Source of the DNA: Nitrosomonas sp.
GTDB lineage: Bacteria > Pseudomonadota > Gammaproteobacteria > Burkholderiales > Nitrosomonadaceae
Length of the DNA stretch: 64,000 nucleotides
Reading direction: 5' to 3'
Assembly: GCF_020852615.1 (NCBI RefSeq)
Contig: NZ_JADZAJ010000023.1
Location: 1-64,000, forward strand
Below the pieces are notes generated by a model. It was not told the DNA's origin and made no database searches. It saw only the letters and a program-made list of their open reading frames with translations. A program made the translations under genes and the position numbers. This document shows positions 36,223 to 44,587 of the stretch, piece by piece. The stretch's first letter is position 1. The number at the start of each line of letters is the position of its first letter.

Positions 36223-38442
36223 TTAAACCGTCAGCGGATCAACATCCAGATGCCAGCGTATTTTTCTGCGAACGGGTAATGCGGCAATGCGCTGATGCCA
36301 GTCACTGAGAAATAGCTGTAAATGTCTGCGGGAGCGTGCCTGAATCAGCAGCTGGGCACGTTCCAGTCCTTTTAGGCGCTGCATCGGGGCGGGGACAGGA
36401 TCATAAAGCCGGATGTGAGCGTAATCCTCCGAAAGGGCCGCTACTGCTGCCAGCTGCTGCAGAAATTCCAGCGCATCCGTCAGCACGGGGGCCTCTGCAC
36501 GCAATACCGCCAGGTAAACAAAAGGAGGAAATCCGGCTGATTTACGTTCTTTCAGCTGTGCTTGCGCATACATTGTGTAATCCTGACGCTGTAATGCCTG
36601 ATAAAGCGCGTGTTGCGGGAACTCAGTCTGAATCAGAACCGTACCGGGAATATTTGCCCGGCCGGCACGCCCGGCCACTTGCATCAGTTGGGCAAACAGA
36701 TGTTCCTCAGCACGAAAATCGGTACTGTAAAGTGAGGCGTCGGCATTTAGCACGCATACCAGTGTAAGGTTCGGAAAATCATGGCCTTTTGCCAGTAGCT
36801 GGGTGCCAACCAGTATATCCGCCTCTCCGCGATGAATGCGTTCCAGTACCTTCTGCCAGGCATCTTTATGACGAATGCTGTCACGATCAACCCGCAAAAT
36901 GTGTGCTTCCGGAAAATGACTGACCAGTGCCGCCTCGACTCGCTGTGTTCCATGGCCAAACGGCAGGATATCAGGGTCTCCACATTGCGGGCATGCCGGT
37001 GAGACAGGCTGCTGGTCACCACAATAGTGACAGCGTAGCTGTCGTTCTCGCAAATGAACAACCAGACGGCTGGAACAGCGTTTGCAGGTTGCAATCCAGC
37101 GACAGGATTTACAGAGCAACACTGGAGCATAGCCACGCCGGTTGATGAATACCAGGCTTTGCTGTTTTTTGGACAGATTGCGGCGCAGTGCTTCGAGTAC
37201 CGGTTCTGACAATCCTTCCTGAGTAGAGGTGATGCGTAAATCGATGCAGCGGATAGCTGGTAGCGTCGCCCGGCTGATCGCACGTGAATGGAGCCGCAGT
37301 AATCGGTAACGGCCGGTGAGCGCCTGGTGATAACTTTCCAGGGAAGGCGTGGCAGAACCCAGGATGATGGGAATACCGGCCTGTCTGGCACGATAAATGG
37401 CCAGATCACGTGCGGAGTAACGCAACCCATCCTGCTGCTTGAAAGAGTAATCGTGTTCTTCATCGACAATAATCAGGCCCAGTTCCGGTATCGGGGTAAA
37501 AATGGCAAGGCGCGTGCCCAGAATAATGCCTGCTTTTCCCTGTTGTGCCTGTTGCCAGCCATGCCAGCGTTCGCTGTCGTTCAGCCCGCTGTGCAGACTG
37601 ACCAGTGTTGTTCCCGGGAAGCGTTTCCTGAAAACCGCTTCCAATTGTGGGGTGAGGTTGATTTCCGGTACCAGGATCAAAACCTGCTTTTGCTGTGCGA
37701 GTAATGAGGTGGCTGCCTGCAGGTAGATTTCTGTTTTACCGCTTCCGGTGACACCGTTGAGCAGCCAAGGAGAAAATGTACCCGTACTGCCGAGAATTGC
37801 TGAGATGGCGTGTGCCTGTTCTTCTGTCGGAACAGGTGCGGGGGCTGTACTGAATACTGGTTTGTCAGGCTGGGCCAGATATTGTTCTACCCAGCCCCTA
37901 TCCCTGAATTCCTGTAACAGCTTGCGGGAATGGGGTGGCAGGGTTTTGCAGGCTTCAGCTGTCATGATTCCATGTTCATGCAACAGGGAAAACAGCTGAT
38001 GCTTTGCTTTCGCCCGGGAAGGGATGGCTGAGAGGGGAATGGCCTTCCCGGCTTCAGTCAGTTTCCAGTCCGGAGATACGGCCGGTTTTCGGCGAGCGAT
38101 ATGGTTAGATTGCCGCAGTGATGCCGGCAGGCCGTTCATCACGGCCTGACCGATCGGGTAATGGTAATAACGGCTGCAAAATTCGAATAACTGGAGCAGG
38201 GATCGGGGTAGCGGCAAAGTTTCGCGGTCAATCTGACCGGCGTATTTCAGTTTTTCTTCCGGGATGGATGATATTTCGCCGATATCAAGAATAACTCCGG
38301 AGATTTTCCGGCTGTCTGAATGATTATGGTTGCCAAAAGGAACACGTACACAGCGGCCTATATCATCTGTACCTGCACCCGGAGCAAGGTAGTCAAATAA
38401 CCGGTTAACCGGGACGTCAAGTGCAACACGGATAATCGCCAT
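36223..38442 (-). CDS. priA: Primosomal replication protein N' (replication restart helicase)
   Basis: PriA reloads the replication fork after stalling. The 739-residue protein has the N-terminal DNA-binding domain (MAIIRVALDVPVNRLFDYLA), the helicase core with Walker A GVTGSGKTEIYLQ and the DEEHD box (LIIVDEEHDYSFKQQD), a zinc-binding insert with paired cysteines (CRWIATCKRC and CHYCGD...CPQCGD), and the second lobe (ILVGTQLLAKGHDFPNLTLV, QVAGRAGR). All key elements are intact. It reads convergent with the universal stress protein gene and is followed upstream by a lipoprotein gene. Confidence 0.94.
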   Translation of the reverse strand: MAIIRVALDVPVNRLFDYLAPGAGTDDIGRCVRVPFGNHNHSDSRKISGVILDIGEISSIPEEKLKYAGQIDRETLPLPRSLLQLFEFCSRYYHYPIGQAVMNGLPASLRQSNHIARRKPAVSPDWKLTEAGKAIPLSAIPSRAKAKHQLFSLLHEHGIMTAEACKTLPPHSRKLLQEFRDRGWVEQYLAQPDKPVFSTAPAPVPTEEQAHAISAILGSTGTFSPWLLNGVTGSGKTEIYLQAATSLLAQQKQVLILVPEINLTPQLEAVFRKRFPGTTLVSLHSGLNDSERWHGWQQAQQGKAGIILGTRLAIFTPIPELGLIIVDEEHDYSFKQQDGLRYSARDLAIYRARQAGIPIILGSATPSLESYHQALTGRYRLLRLHSRAISRATLPAIRCIDLRITSTQEGLSEPVLEALRRNLSKKQQSLVFINRRGYAPVLLCKSCRWIATCKRCSSRLVVHLRERQLRCHYCGDQQPVSPACPQCGDPDILPFGHGTQRVEAALVSHFPEAHILRVDRDSIRHKDAWQKVLERIHRGEADILVGTQLLAKGHDFPNLTLVCVLNADASLYSTDFRAEEHLFAQLMQVAGRAGRANIPGTVLIQTEFPQHALYQALQRQDYTMYAQAQLKERKSAGFPPFVYLAVLRAEAPVLTDALEFLQQLAAVAALSEDYAHIRLYDPVPAPMQRLKGLERAQLLIQARSRRHLQLFLSDWHQRIAALPVRRKIRWHLDVDPLTV

Positions 38443-38527
38443 GCCGGAGTAATCCGGATTCAGCTTGCCGGAAGAATGCCGTAACTGGCGTATTCTCCCG
38501 GTAAGTCTCTGTTTGACTGGAGAGGTG

Positions 38528-39913
38528 TCAGTTGGACAGGCGCTGCAGTGTGACGGGCGCTAATCCATCGCTGGAAAGTATCGCACTTTGTGCATTTGCA
38601 TCGATCTTGAAGGAGATCTGTTTACCATCCAGTTTCGATAAACCGGCACAGCCAGCCGTGTTGTAAGTGAAGCTGGACAGTTTGAGTGAGTCGCTGGCTG
38701 CATCAAATGTATAGCTGGCAAGTTCAACTCCGGGTTTGGCACATGCAGCCGGTGAGGTTTGCGTAGCATTGCCGACCGGATCAATCAGCATGTAGCGGTT
38801 ATCCGGGAAAAACAGAAAAACAGGAGATTTGATTGAATCCCTGTTGACCGCCCAGGCACCAACAATACCCTGGGAGTTATCCATTTTCCGGTAACGGATT
38901 TCCTGTATGGTGGTCTCTGCCACTTCATCATCGGAGCTGAGTTTAATGGGTTCGGTGATATGGAACAGTTCACCAAACAGGCTCGCCTGTTCTTTTTCAC
39001 GCTGCACAATGACAATATCGGAAATGATCAGCTCATCTCCATTGGTGTAGATGCGCCAGTTGGGGCGAGGATGAGACAGCCCTGACTGAATATCGGTGTC
39101 CACCTCAGTCGTGCTGGTGATCTTGAAGCCGCGTTTGTCATATTCGGTTGCTTTGGCGGTGCCGTATTCCACGCCCGCAGTAAATACCAGCCTGCTGCCG
39201 CAGGCACGGTTTGCATCACAGGCATCATCCGGGGTGGCAATACCATGCAGGTATTGCCCGCTGCCATCCGTCGAAAAGCGAAAGAAGTTCAAACTGGTAT
39301 CGTCCTGGTTTACCCACAGATGACTGCCCAGCAGGTTGATGGCTTGTGACAGAAAATGGGTATTGGCTTCTTCCGCCGTTTTGGCGCTGCCAGGTATGCC
39401 GGCCGCTTCTCTGGCAGCAGCAAGTGCCGGGGAAGCGGGAAAGGAAGCAGGATCGGCTGTCAGATCAAGCGCCGTGTCCAGTGCATCTGCTGCAGCTTGC
39501 GGTATGGAGATGCCGTTTGCCGGATCATTGTCAGCATCAAGTGACTGGAACAGGATCAGCAGATTAAGCAGTTTGTTCCGGTCATCTGCTGCCAGTTCAA
39601 TGGGTGTAGTCAGGCCTGTTCCGGTGATTTTGCCAAGGTTCAGTTTACCAATATGGAAATCAATGCTATCACCATGATTGAATTTGTAAAGTCCGGCCGC
39701 ATCTGTGACGCCTGATGCACCGGATGAGGCGGAGTAGGACACACCTTCCACTGCCGAGTCGGCCAGTATCCCGGTAGCGGGTCCCTGAGCCTGTACGACT
39801 GGCTTGCTGCTGTCTTTTTTTACCTCCTGCTCGCTGTCACAAGCTGTCAGATTTAATGCGAACAGGCCTGTAATGAGTAATTGAATAGTGGTGAACTTGT
39901 TATCTGTTTTCAT
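38528..39913 (-). CDS. Putative lipoprotein, unknown
   Basis: A 461-residue exported protein. The ATG at 39913 gives a signal with lipobox LTAC about residue 24; an ATG 36 bp upstream also reads through, and neither has a clear ribosome binding site. Near residues 55-90 is a domain resembling the carboxypeptidase-regulatory or surface-adhesin repeat (GVSYSASSGASGVTDAAGLYKF). The rest is beta-rich with no motif I recognise. The annotation can only be an outer-membrane or periplasmic lipoprotein. It is between priA and a large intergenic region. Confidence 0.72.
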   Translation of the reverse strand: MKTDNKFTTIQLLITGLFALNLTACDSEQEVKKDSSKPVVQAQGPATGILADSAVEGVSYSASSGASGVTDAAGLYKFNHGDSIDFHIGKLNLGKITGTGLTTPIELAADDRNKLLNLLILFQSLDADNDPANGISIPQAAADALDTALDLTADPASFPASPALAAAREAAGIPGSAKTAEEANTHFLSQAINLLGSHLWVNQDDTSLNFFRFSTDGSGQYLHGIATPDDACDANRACGSRLVFTAGVEYGTAKATEYDKRGFKITSTTEVDTDIQSGLSHPRPNWRIYTNGDELIISDIVIVQREKEQASLFGELFHITEPIKLSSDDEVAETTIQEIRYRKMDNSQGIVGAWAVNRDSIKSPVFLFFPDNRYMLIDPVGNATQTSPAACAKPGVELASYTFDAASDSLKLSSFTYNTAGCAGLSKLDGKQISFKIDANAQSAILSSDGLAPVTLQRLSN

Positions 39914-40348
39914 TGTATTGGGCTGGTACGAGTGAATTGTTTGCGACATGACAATCTGCGTGCAGCGCTTTGAGCACTACTTTAGGAACGCTTTAGGCGC
40001 TTTGTATTCGGCACATTACATTTGTAATCCCGTAACAGAAGAGGATAATGCGCGACTTTAACGGTATTTGCAGATTGTTAACCCGATTAAGCGACTGATT
40101 ATAGTCGATGACTAAAGTGATGTGGTTAAATCTTGGCGTGGCTGAGCAGTAGTGCTGCGGGCGATACCATACAGTAACCGTGTGGCAGAAATGATGTGGT
40201 GCATACCGGGCAGGTGACGCTGTTTGCTGCTCCGGTTGATTTTGTGGAAAAAGATCATGTTCACTGCTAAGGTATCCTGTCGCGGTAAATTTGATTTTTC
40301 CCCGGTTGGTTTTGTTTATTCCCTGACTGAGAGGTGGCACTGAAAATA
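39914..40348. other. Intergenic region without visible genes
   Basis: This 435-bp gap separates a minus-strand lipoprotein gene and a plus-strand Rieske oxygenase. It holds a small inverted repeat (CGACT with AGTCG, 40092-40107). It must contain both promoters, but no convincing hexamers or operators were seen. Confidence 0.4.
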
Positions 40349-41455
40349 ATGTCCAGCTTTGTACAAACTTCCGATCCTGTTGTTGCACAACCGCAACTTT
40401 CTGTTGACTGGTATTTAGATCCGCAGATACTTGAGCTGGAAAAGCAGCTGCTGTTTAACCAGGGGCCCGGTTATGTCGGGCATGAGCTGATGGTGCCGGA
40501 AGCAGGCGATTATTACGTGCCTGCCACTCAAAACAATGCCAGGGTTCTGGTGCGCAATGAAAACGGTATTGAGTTGCTGTCGAATGTCTGTCGCCACCGT
40601 CAGGCAACCATTCTGGAAGGGCGTGGCAGCACCAGAAATATTGTCTGCCCGATTCATCGCTGGACTTATGCAATGGATGGCAAGTTACTGGGAGCGCCGC
40701 ATTTCAGTAAGAATCCCTGTCTGAATCTGGGTAAAACAGTTTTGCAGCACTGGAACGGGCTGATTTTTTCCGGAAAACGTGATGTTAACCGTGATCTCGC
40801 AGGTATGAAGGCCCGTAACGAGCTGGATTTTTCAGGGTATGTACTGGATCGTGTCCAGATTGACCATTACCAGTGCAACTGGAAAACATTCATTGAAGTC
40901 TATCTGGAAGATTACCACGTTGATCCTTTTCATCCCGGATTGGGGCATTTTGTGGACACCAGCCGGCTTGAATGGGAATTTGGTGACTGGTTCAGCGTTC
41001 AGACTGTCGGAGTCAATCCTGATTTCAACCGGGCAGGTTCAGAGATTTATCAGAAGTGGCACACACAGGTGCTGCAGCAGAATAACCAGCAGGTTCCGCG
41101 TCATGGTGCGATCTGGCTGCTCTATTACCCGAATGTTATGGTGGAGTGGTATCCGGATACGCTCGTTGTCAGCACGTTGCTGCCAACCGGGATAGAACAG
41201 TGTATGAATATTGTTGAATTCTATTATCCGGAAGAAATTGCGTTGTTCGAGCGTGAATTTGTGGAAAGAGAGCAGGCTGCATATCAGGAAACCGCCCGGG
41301 AAGATGATGAAATCTGCAGGCGAATTACAGCAGGGCGACGTGCTTTGTATGAACATGGGATAAATGAAACGGGTCCATATCAGCAGCCGATGGAAGCGGG
41401 AATGGAACACTTTCATCGTTTCCTGCGGCGGGAAATCGGGCCGCATCTGTATTAA
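40349..41455 (+). CDS. Rieske non-heme iron oxygenase, alpha-subunit type
   Basis: A 368-residue protein of the aromatic-ring-hydroxylating dioxygenase/choline-monooxygenase family. The Rieske [2Fe-2S] motif CRHRQATILEGRG...CPIHRWTYAMDGKL (CxH-x17-CxxH) is near residues 74-97. The catalytic-domain mononuclear iron ligands fall in EVYLEDYHVDPFHPGLGHFVD (Asp and two His). The substrate is unknown, and no reductase or ferredoxin gene is adjacent. Start at 40349 follows GAGGTG at 11 nt. An EamA transporter gene follows after 20 bp. It could modify an amine, fatty acid or aromatic; no evidence decides. Confidence 0.84.
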   Translation: MSSFVQTSDPVVAQPQLSVDWYLDPQILELEKQLLFNQGPGYVGHELMVPEAGDYYVPATQNNARVLVRNENGIELLSNVCRHRQATILEGRGSTRNIVCPIHRWTYAMDGKLLGAPHFSKNPCLNLGKTVLQHWNGLIFSGKRDVNRDLAGMKARNELDFSGYVLDRVQIDHYQCNWKTFIEVYLEDYHVDPFHPGLGHFVDTSRLEWEFGDWFSVQTVGVNPDFNRAGSEIYQKWHTQVLQQNNQQVPRHGAIWLLYYPNVMVEWYPDTLVVSTLLPTGIEQCMNIVEFYYPEEIALFEREFVEREQAAYQETAREDDEICRRITAGRRALYEHGINETGPYQQPMEAGMEHFHRFLRREIGPHLY

Positions 41456-41475
41456 AACGGGATTTTGCTGCCGGG

Positions 41476-42342
41476 ATGGCCTCATTATGGATGCTGGTGG
41501 CGGGCTTGATGTTCGCCTGCATGGGCGTGCTGGTTAAACTGGCTGCAGCGTTCTTTTCCAATACCGAGCTGGTATTTTACCGATCGCTGGTGGGGGTGAT
41601 TACTACCTTCCTGGTCATGCGTGCCTATGGTATGCCCATTGCAACAATGTACTGGAAAACGCATTGTTGGCGCGGATTATCCGGACTGGGTGGGGTGTTG
41701 CTGTTTTTTTACTGTATTCTGCAATTGCCGCTGGCATCGGCAATTTCATTGAACAACACCTGGCCTCTGTTTCTTGCTTTCCTGGCCGTGATATGGCTGA
41801 AAGAAGAATTTAACTGGTTGCTGGCTGGATCGCTTGTGACGGGTTTTGCGGGTGTCGTGCTTCTGCTCAGACCCACTCTGGCAGAGGGACAATGGTATAT
41901 GGCACTGATTGGTATCGGCTCTGGCCTGTTTGCAGGTGTTGCTCACCTCCATGTCAGGCAGTTGAGCGAGCTGGGTGAGTCGGAATGGATCACCGTGTTT
42001 TATTTCACGCTGGTTTGCACGGTTGCTACCGGCCTGTGGTTGTTATTCACTTCTTTCAGTCCGGTCAATTTGCAAAGCCTGACACTGGCACTGGGAATAG
42101 GGATAACCGCAACGCTGGCGCAATTAGCCATTTCCCGGGCGCACCGGGGGAGCAATATCATCACGGTCGGGGTGCTTTCCTACAGCTCTGTGCTGTTTGC
42201 AGGGCTGATGGATCTGTTTTTCTGGGACGCACGCCTGCCGGTTTCTGCCTGGGCTGGTATGGGGTTAATCATACTGGGGGGGTTATTGAGTTTTCGTGGT
42301 GTACCAGCGCGGCGTACAAGTATCGTCACCCTGGATGACTGA
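41476..42342 (+). CDS. EamA/DMT family transporter
   Basis: A 288-residue inner-membrane protein with ten predicted helices in two EamA repeats. Characteristic parts are ELVFYRSLVGVITTFLV in the first, AISLNNTWPLFLAFLAVIWLKEE at its end and ALGIGITATLAQLAISRAHR with SYSSVLFAGLMDLFFWDA in the second. This superfamily exports or imports small metabolites and the substrate is unassigned. It follows the Rieske oxygenase by 20 bp, so it may carry that enzyme's substrate or product, which is inference. The ATG at 41476 is preceded by CCGGG. Confidence 0.88.
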   Translation: MASLWMLVAGLMFACMGVLVKLAAAFFSNTELVFYRSLVGVITTFLVMRAYGMPIATMYWKTHCWRGLSGLGGVLLFFYCILQLPLASAISLNNTWPLFLAFLAVIWLKEEFNWLLAGSLVTGFAGVVLLLRPTLAEGQWYMALIGIGSGLFAGVAHLHVRQLSELGESEWITVFYFTLVCTVATGLWLLFTSFSPVNLQSLTLALGIGITATLAQLAISRAHRGSNIITVGVLSYSSVLFAGLMDLFFWDARLPVSAWAGMGLIILGGLLSFRGVPARRTSIVTLDD

Positions 42343-42424
42343 TCCTGGATAAAGCAGAGGCGGGAATATCAGATGTTATGAGGGCTATCTATGACTAACA
42401 TTCATCATTTGGAGCATATGATCC

Positions 42425-42769
42425 ATGATCAATATTGAAAAAACAGATAATCTTATCATTGTCGCAATTATCGGAGAGTTCACTCTGGATGATTTCAGGC
42501 AGTTTGAAGACCAGGTGCTCTACCAGTTTCATTTCAATGGAGAAGCCAATTTGCTGCTGGATTTGCGCGATATGGTGTCCTATTCGATGGATGTTGCCTG
42601 GGAAGAGATCCGGTTTATGCGTGAGCATGGCAGTAAAATCAACCGGGTGGCAGTGGTAACGGATAGTCAGTGGCAGGCATGGAGCGCGTGGGTATCCAAT
42701 TTGTTTACAGAAGCGGATGTGATCGTATTCTCTGATTATGACGAGGCACTTGGCTGGTCTGAAGCCTGA
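42425..42769 (+). CDS. SpoIIAA-like STAS-domain protein
   Basis: A 114-residue small protein resembling the SpoIIAA-like family, with an alternating alpha/beta pattern: MINIEKTDNLIIVAIIGEFT, NLLLDLRDMVSYSMD, RVAVVTDSQWQAWSAW and TEADVIVFSDYDEAL. No catalytic residues are visible. STAS-like domains bind nucleotides or partner proteins. The ATG at 42425 has a weak ribosome binding site. It stands 48 bp ahead of a small membrane protein gene; a functional link is possible but unshown. Confidence 0.75.
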   Translation: MINIEKTDNLIIVAIIGEFTLDDFRQFEDQVLYQFHFNGEANLLLDLRDMVSYSMDVAWEEIRFMREHGSKINRVAVVTDSQWQAWSAWVSNLFTEADVIVFSDYDEALGWSEA

Positions 42770-42816
42770 TCAGGCTGGTGTGTTGCCTCTGGTTGAAAAA
42801 CTGAAAGGTGGTCGAG

Positions 42817-43296
42817 ATGGATGATTTCATACTGGCAAGGGTGTTGCATGTGCTGGGAGTTGTGTTATGGATAGGCGGAGTGGCGATGGTGACAACCACC
42901 TTGCTGCCGGTAATTGCCCGTATGTCACCGGTGGATTTTGATCGGACAGCTATTTTTCAGCGTATCGAGAAACGCTTTGCACGCCAGGCACGATTTACCA
43001 CATTACTGGTCGGGCTGAGCGGTTTTTATATGATCCATGTTCTCGATGCCTGGTATCGTTTTACTGAGGTGCGTTTCTGGTGGATGCATGCCATGGTGCT
43101 GGTGTGGAGTATCTTTACTCTGTTTTTGTTCGTACTGGAACCGCGAGTACTGCATAAAAAAGTCAGCGAGCGCGCGCAGCAGGACCCTGAAGCTACACTG
43201 GCCAGAATGCAGCGAATGCACTGGATACTGTTGAGCCTTAGCCTGATTACGGTTGCAGGCGCTGTTGCGGGAAGTCACGGCTGGTCATTTTTCTAA
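42817..43296 (+). CDS. Small CopD-like/DUF2269-type membrane protein
   Basis: A 159-residue protein with about four membrane helices: LARVLHVLGVVLWIGGVAMVTT, RFTTLLVGLSGFYMIHV, WWMHAMVLVWSIFTLFLF and ILLSLSLITVAGAVAGS. The HVLGVVLWIGG segment resembles the CopD superfamily, which includes copper-handling and heme-like membrane proteins. Histidines near the first helix could bind a metal or heme. The ATG at 42817 follows AAAGGTGG. A SirB2 gene follows 6 bp later, so the pair is probably one transcript. Function unknown. Confidence 0.7.
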   Translation: MDDFILARVLHVLGVVLWIGGVAMVTTTLLPVIARMSPVDFDRTAIFQRIEKRFARQARFTTLLVGLSGFYMIHVLDAWYRFTEVRFWWMHAMVLVWSIFTLFLFVLEPRVLHKKVSERAQQDPEATLARMQRMHWILLSLSLITVAGAVAGSHGWSFF

Positions 43297-43302
43297 TTTC
43301 TA

Positions 43303-43686
43303 ATGATGAGTGACTACCTGGTACTGAAATATGTGCATGTAAGCTGTGTCATCATCAGCTACACATTATTTCTGCTGCGCGGAATATGGATGCTGAATGT
43401 TTCTCCCTGGCTGCAGCAGCGCTGGGTAAAAGTTGCTCCACATGTTAACGATACAATTCTGCTGCTGAGTGCTGTTACGCTGGCTGTCATTACCCACAGA
43501 AACCCGCTTGCTGAAACCTGGCTGGCTGCAAAAATTATCGGCCTGCTGGTTTACATCATGCTGGGTGTTATTGCTTTCAGGTTAGGCAGGACACGCCGGA
43601 CAAAAGTGATGGCCTGGATGCTGGCGCAAGTAGTGTTTGCTTATATCGTTTCCGTTGCGCTGACAAAAAACCCACTCCTGTTTTAA
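43303..43686 (+). CDS. SirB2 family membrane protein
   Basis: A 127-residue protein with four predicted helices and the SirB2 pattern: YLVLKYVHVSCVIISYTLFLLRG, PHVNDTILLLSAVTLAVITH and WLAAKIIGLLVYIMLGVIAFRLGRTR. The paired histidines at the ends of helices (KYVHV, PHVND) are conserved in the family. Members are of unknown biochemical function, despite the historical name 'invasion gene expression up-regulator'. The gene follows the CopD-like gene by 6 bp and both have similar topology. ATG codons at 43303 and 43306 are alternatives. Confidence 0.85.
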   Translation: MMSDYLVLKYVHVSCVIISYTLFLLRGIWMLNVSPWLQQRWVKVAPHVNDTILLLSAVTLAVITHRNPLAETWLAAKIIGLLVYIMLGVIAFRLGRTRRTKVMAWMLAQVVFAYIVSVALTKNPLLF

Positions 43687-43853
43687 TACTTTCATATATG
43701 GATCCGGTATTTTCCTTCTTGCTGATTTTGTTACTGATTTATAATGACCGGTCATATTCCGGGCGGGTTGATGGTAAAAACAGAATAACCACATCACCGC
43801 TCGGCGATTAAAGGGGCGGGTTATATAATTAATGATTTCAGGGATAAACAGGT

Positions 43854-44069
43854 ATGGATTATTTCTACGAATCGGAACACACCAAGTTTATGCGGGAACT
43901 GTTTGCAAAACAGCCCGAACTTATCGAAAAACAAAAAGAGGCACGCGCGATCTGGTGGGATAAAGAGGTGGATCGTGAAGCCCTGAAGCACTTTAAAGAG
44001 GCCAAAGTACCCCAGAAGGGCTATGTGTATTTTTCCTGGCCGGATAACGAACAGAAAACAGAAAAATAG
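43854..44069 (+). CDS. DUF3460 family small protein
   Basis: A 71-residue soluble protein rich in charged and aromatic residues. It fits the betaproteobacterial DUF3460 family, whose usual start is a YESxxTxFxRELxxxxP pattern, here YESEHTKFMRELFAKQP, followed by EARAIWWDK. The function is unknown. The region before it holds a 12-bp palindrome (ATGACCGGTCAT, 43744-43755). The tRNA-Arg and the defence island follow. Confidence 0.8.
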   Translation: MDYFYESEHTKFMRELFAKQPELIEKQKEARAIWWDKEVDREALKHFKEAKVPQKGYVYFSWPDNEQKTEK

Positions 44070-44275
44070 CTCCGGGTTGTCTGTTTTTCTCTGTTTCAGC
44101 AACGTTAAAACGTTGGGTGGAGGTAGTAGTATAATGGCCGCCTTTATTACAGCAGTAATCTAACCGGTAAGCAGCTCTTCAAACTCCACACATTTGTCTG
44201 CTTGCTGCTATCGGCTGTTTCTCAGCCCTGTTTGGAAAACAGGGGAACAGCACATCAGTAAACCGTTTTTCCCAG

Positions 44276-44351
44276 GCGCCCATAGCTCAGTGGATAGAGT
44301 ACTGCCCTCCGAAGGCAGGGGTCGCACGTTCGAATCGTGCTGGGCGCGCCA
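44276..44351 (+). tRNA. tRNA-Arg (anticodon CCG)
   Basis: A 76-nt cloverleaf. The acceptor arm is GCGCCCA with TGGGCGC, the D arm contains TAGCTCAGTGGATAGAGTA, and the anticodon stem CTGCC/GGCAG holds loop CTCCGAA with anticodon CCG, reading arginine codon CGG. The T arm is GCACG-TTCGAAT-CGTGC. The discriminator is G and CCA is encoded. A TATAAT-like -10 lies at 44130-44135, but no good -35 accompanies it. The tRNA sits just before the defence operon; tRNA 3' ends are frequent integration sites, but no direct repeat of this end was found downstream. Confidence 0.97.
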
Positions 44352-44587
44352 TATATATCTTCCGGCAATAAAACTGAAGATTGCGGTTATTACCCATTCT
44401 TTCACCGATATTCTTGATACCTCGCCAGCCGGGATATATCAACTCCTGTGGCATCTTCCATCAAAATCCAGTACAGAAGGAGATGTGTGGAAAAAAAGGT
44501 GTTGAAATGCCCTCTCCTTAATGCTGCAAGTGTGCTTTATGATTAGTTGCAGTAGCCTGGTTTGTCTTGATTAAGCCTGATAGTTGA

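Noticed and set aside
43698..43811. 37-codon ORF between sirB2 and the DUF3460 gene
   Set aside because: It has a hydrophobic beginning, but no ribosome binding site, and the tail looks random.
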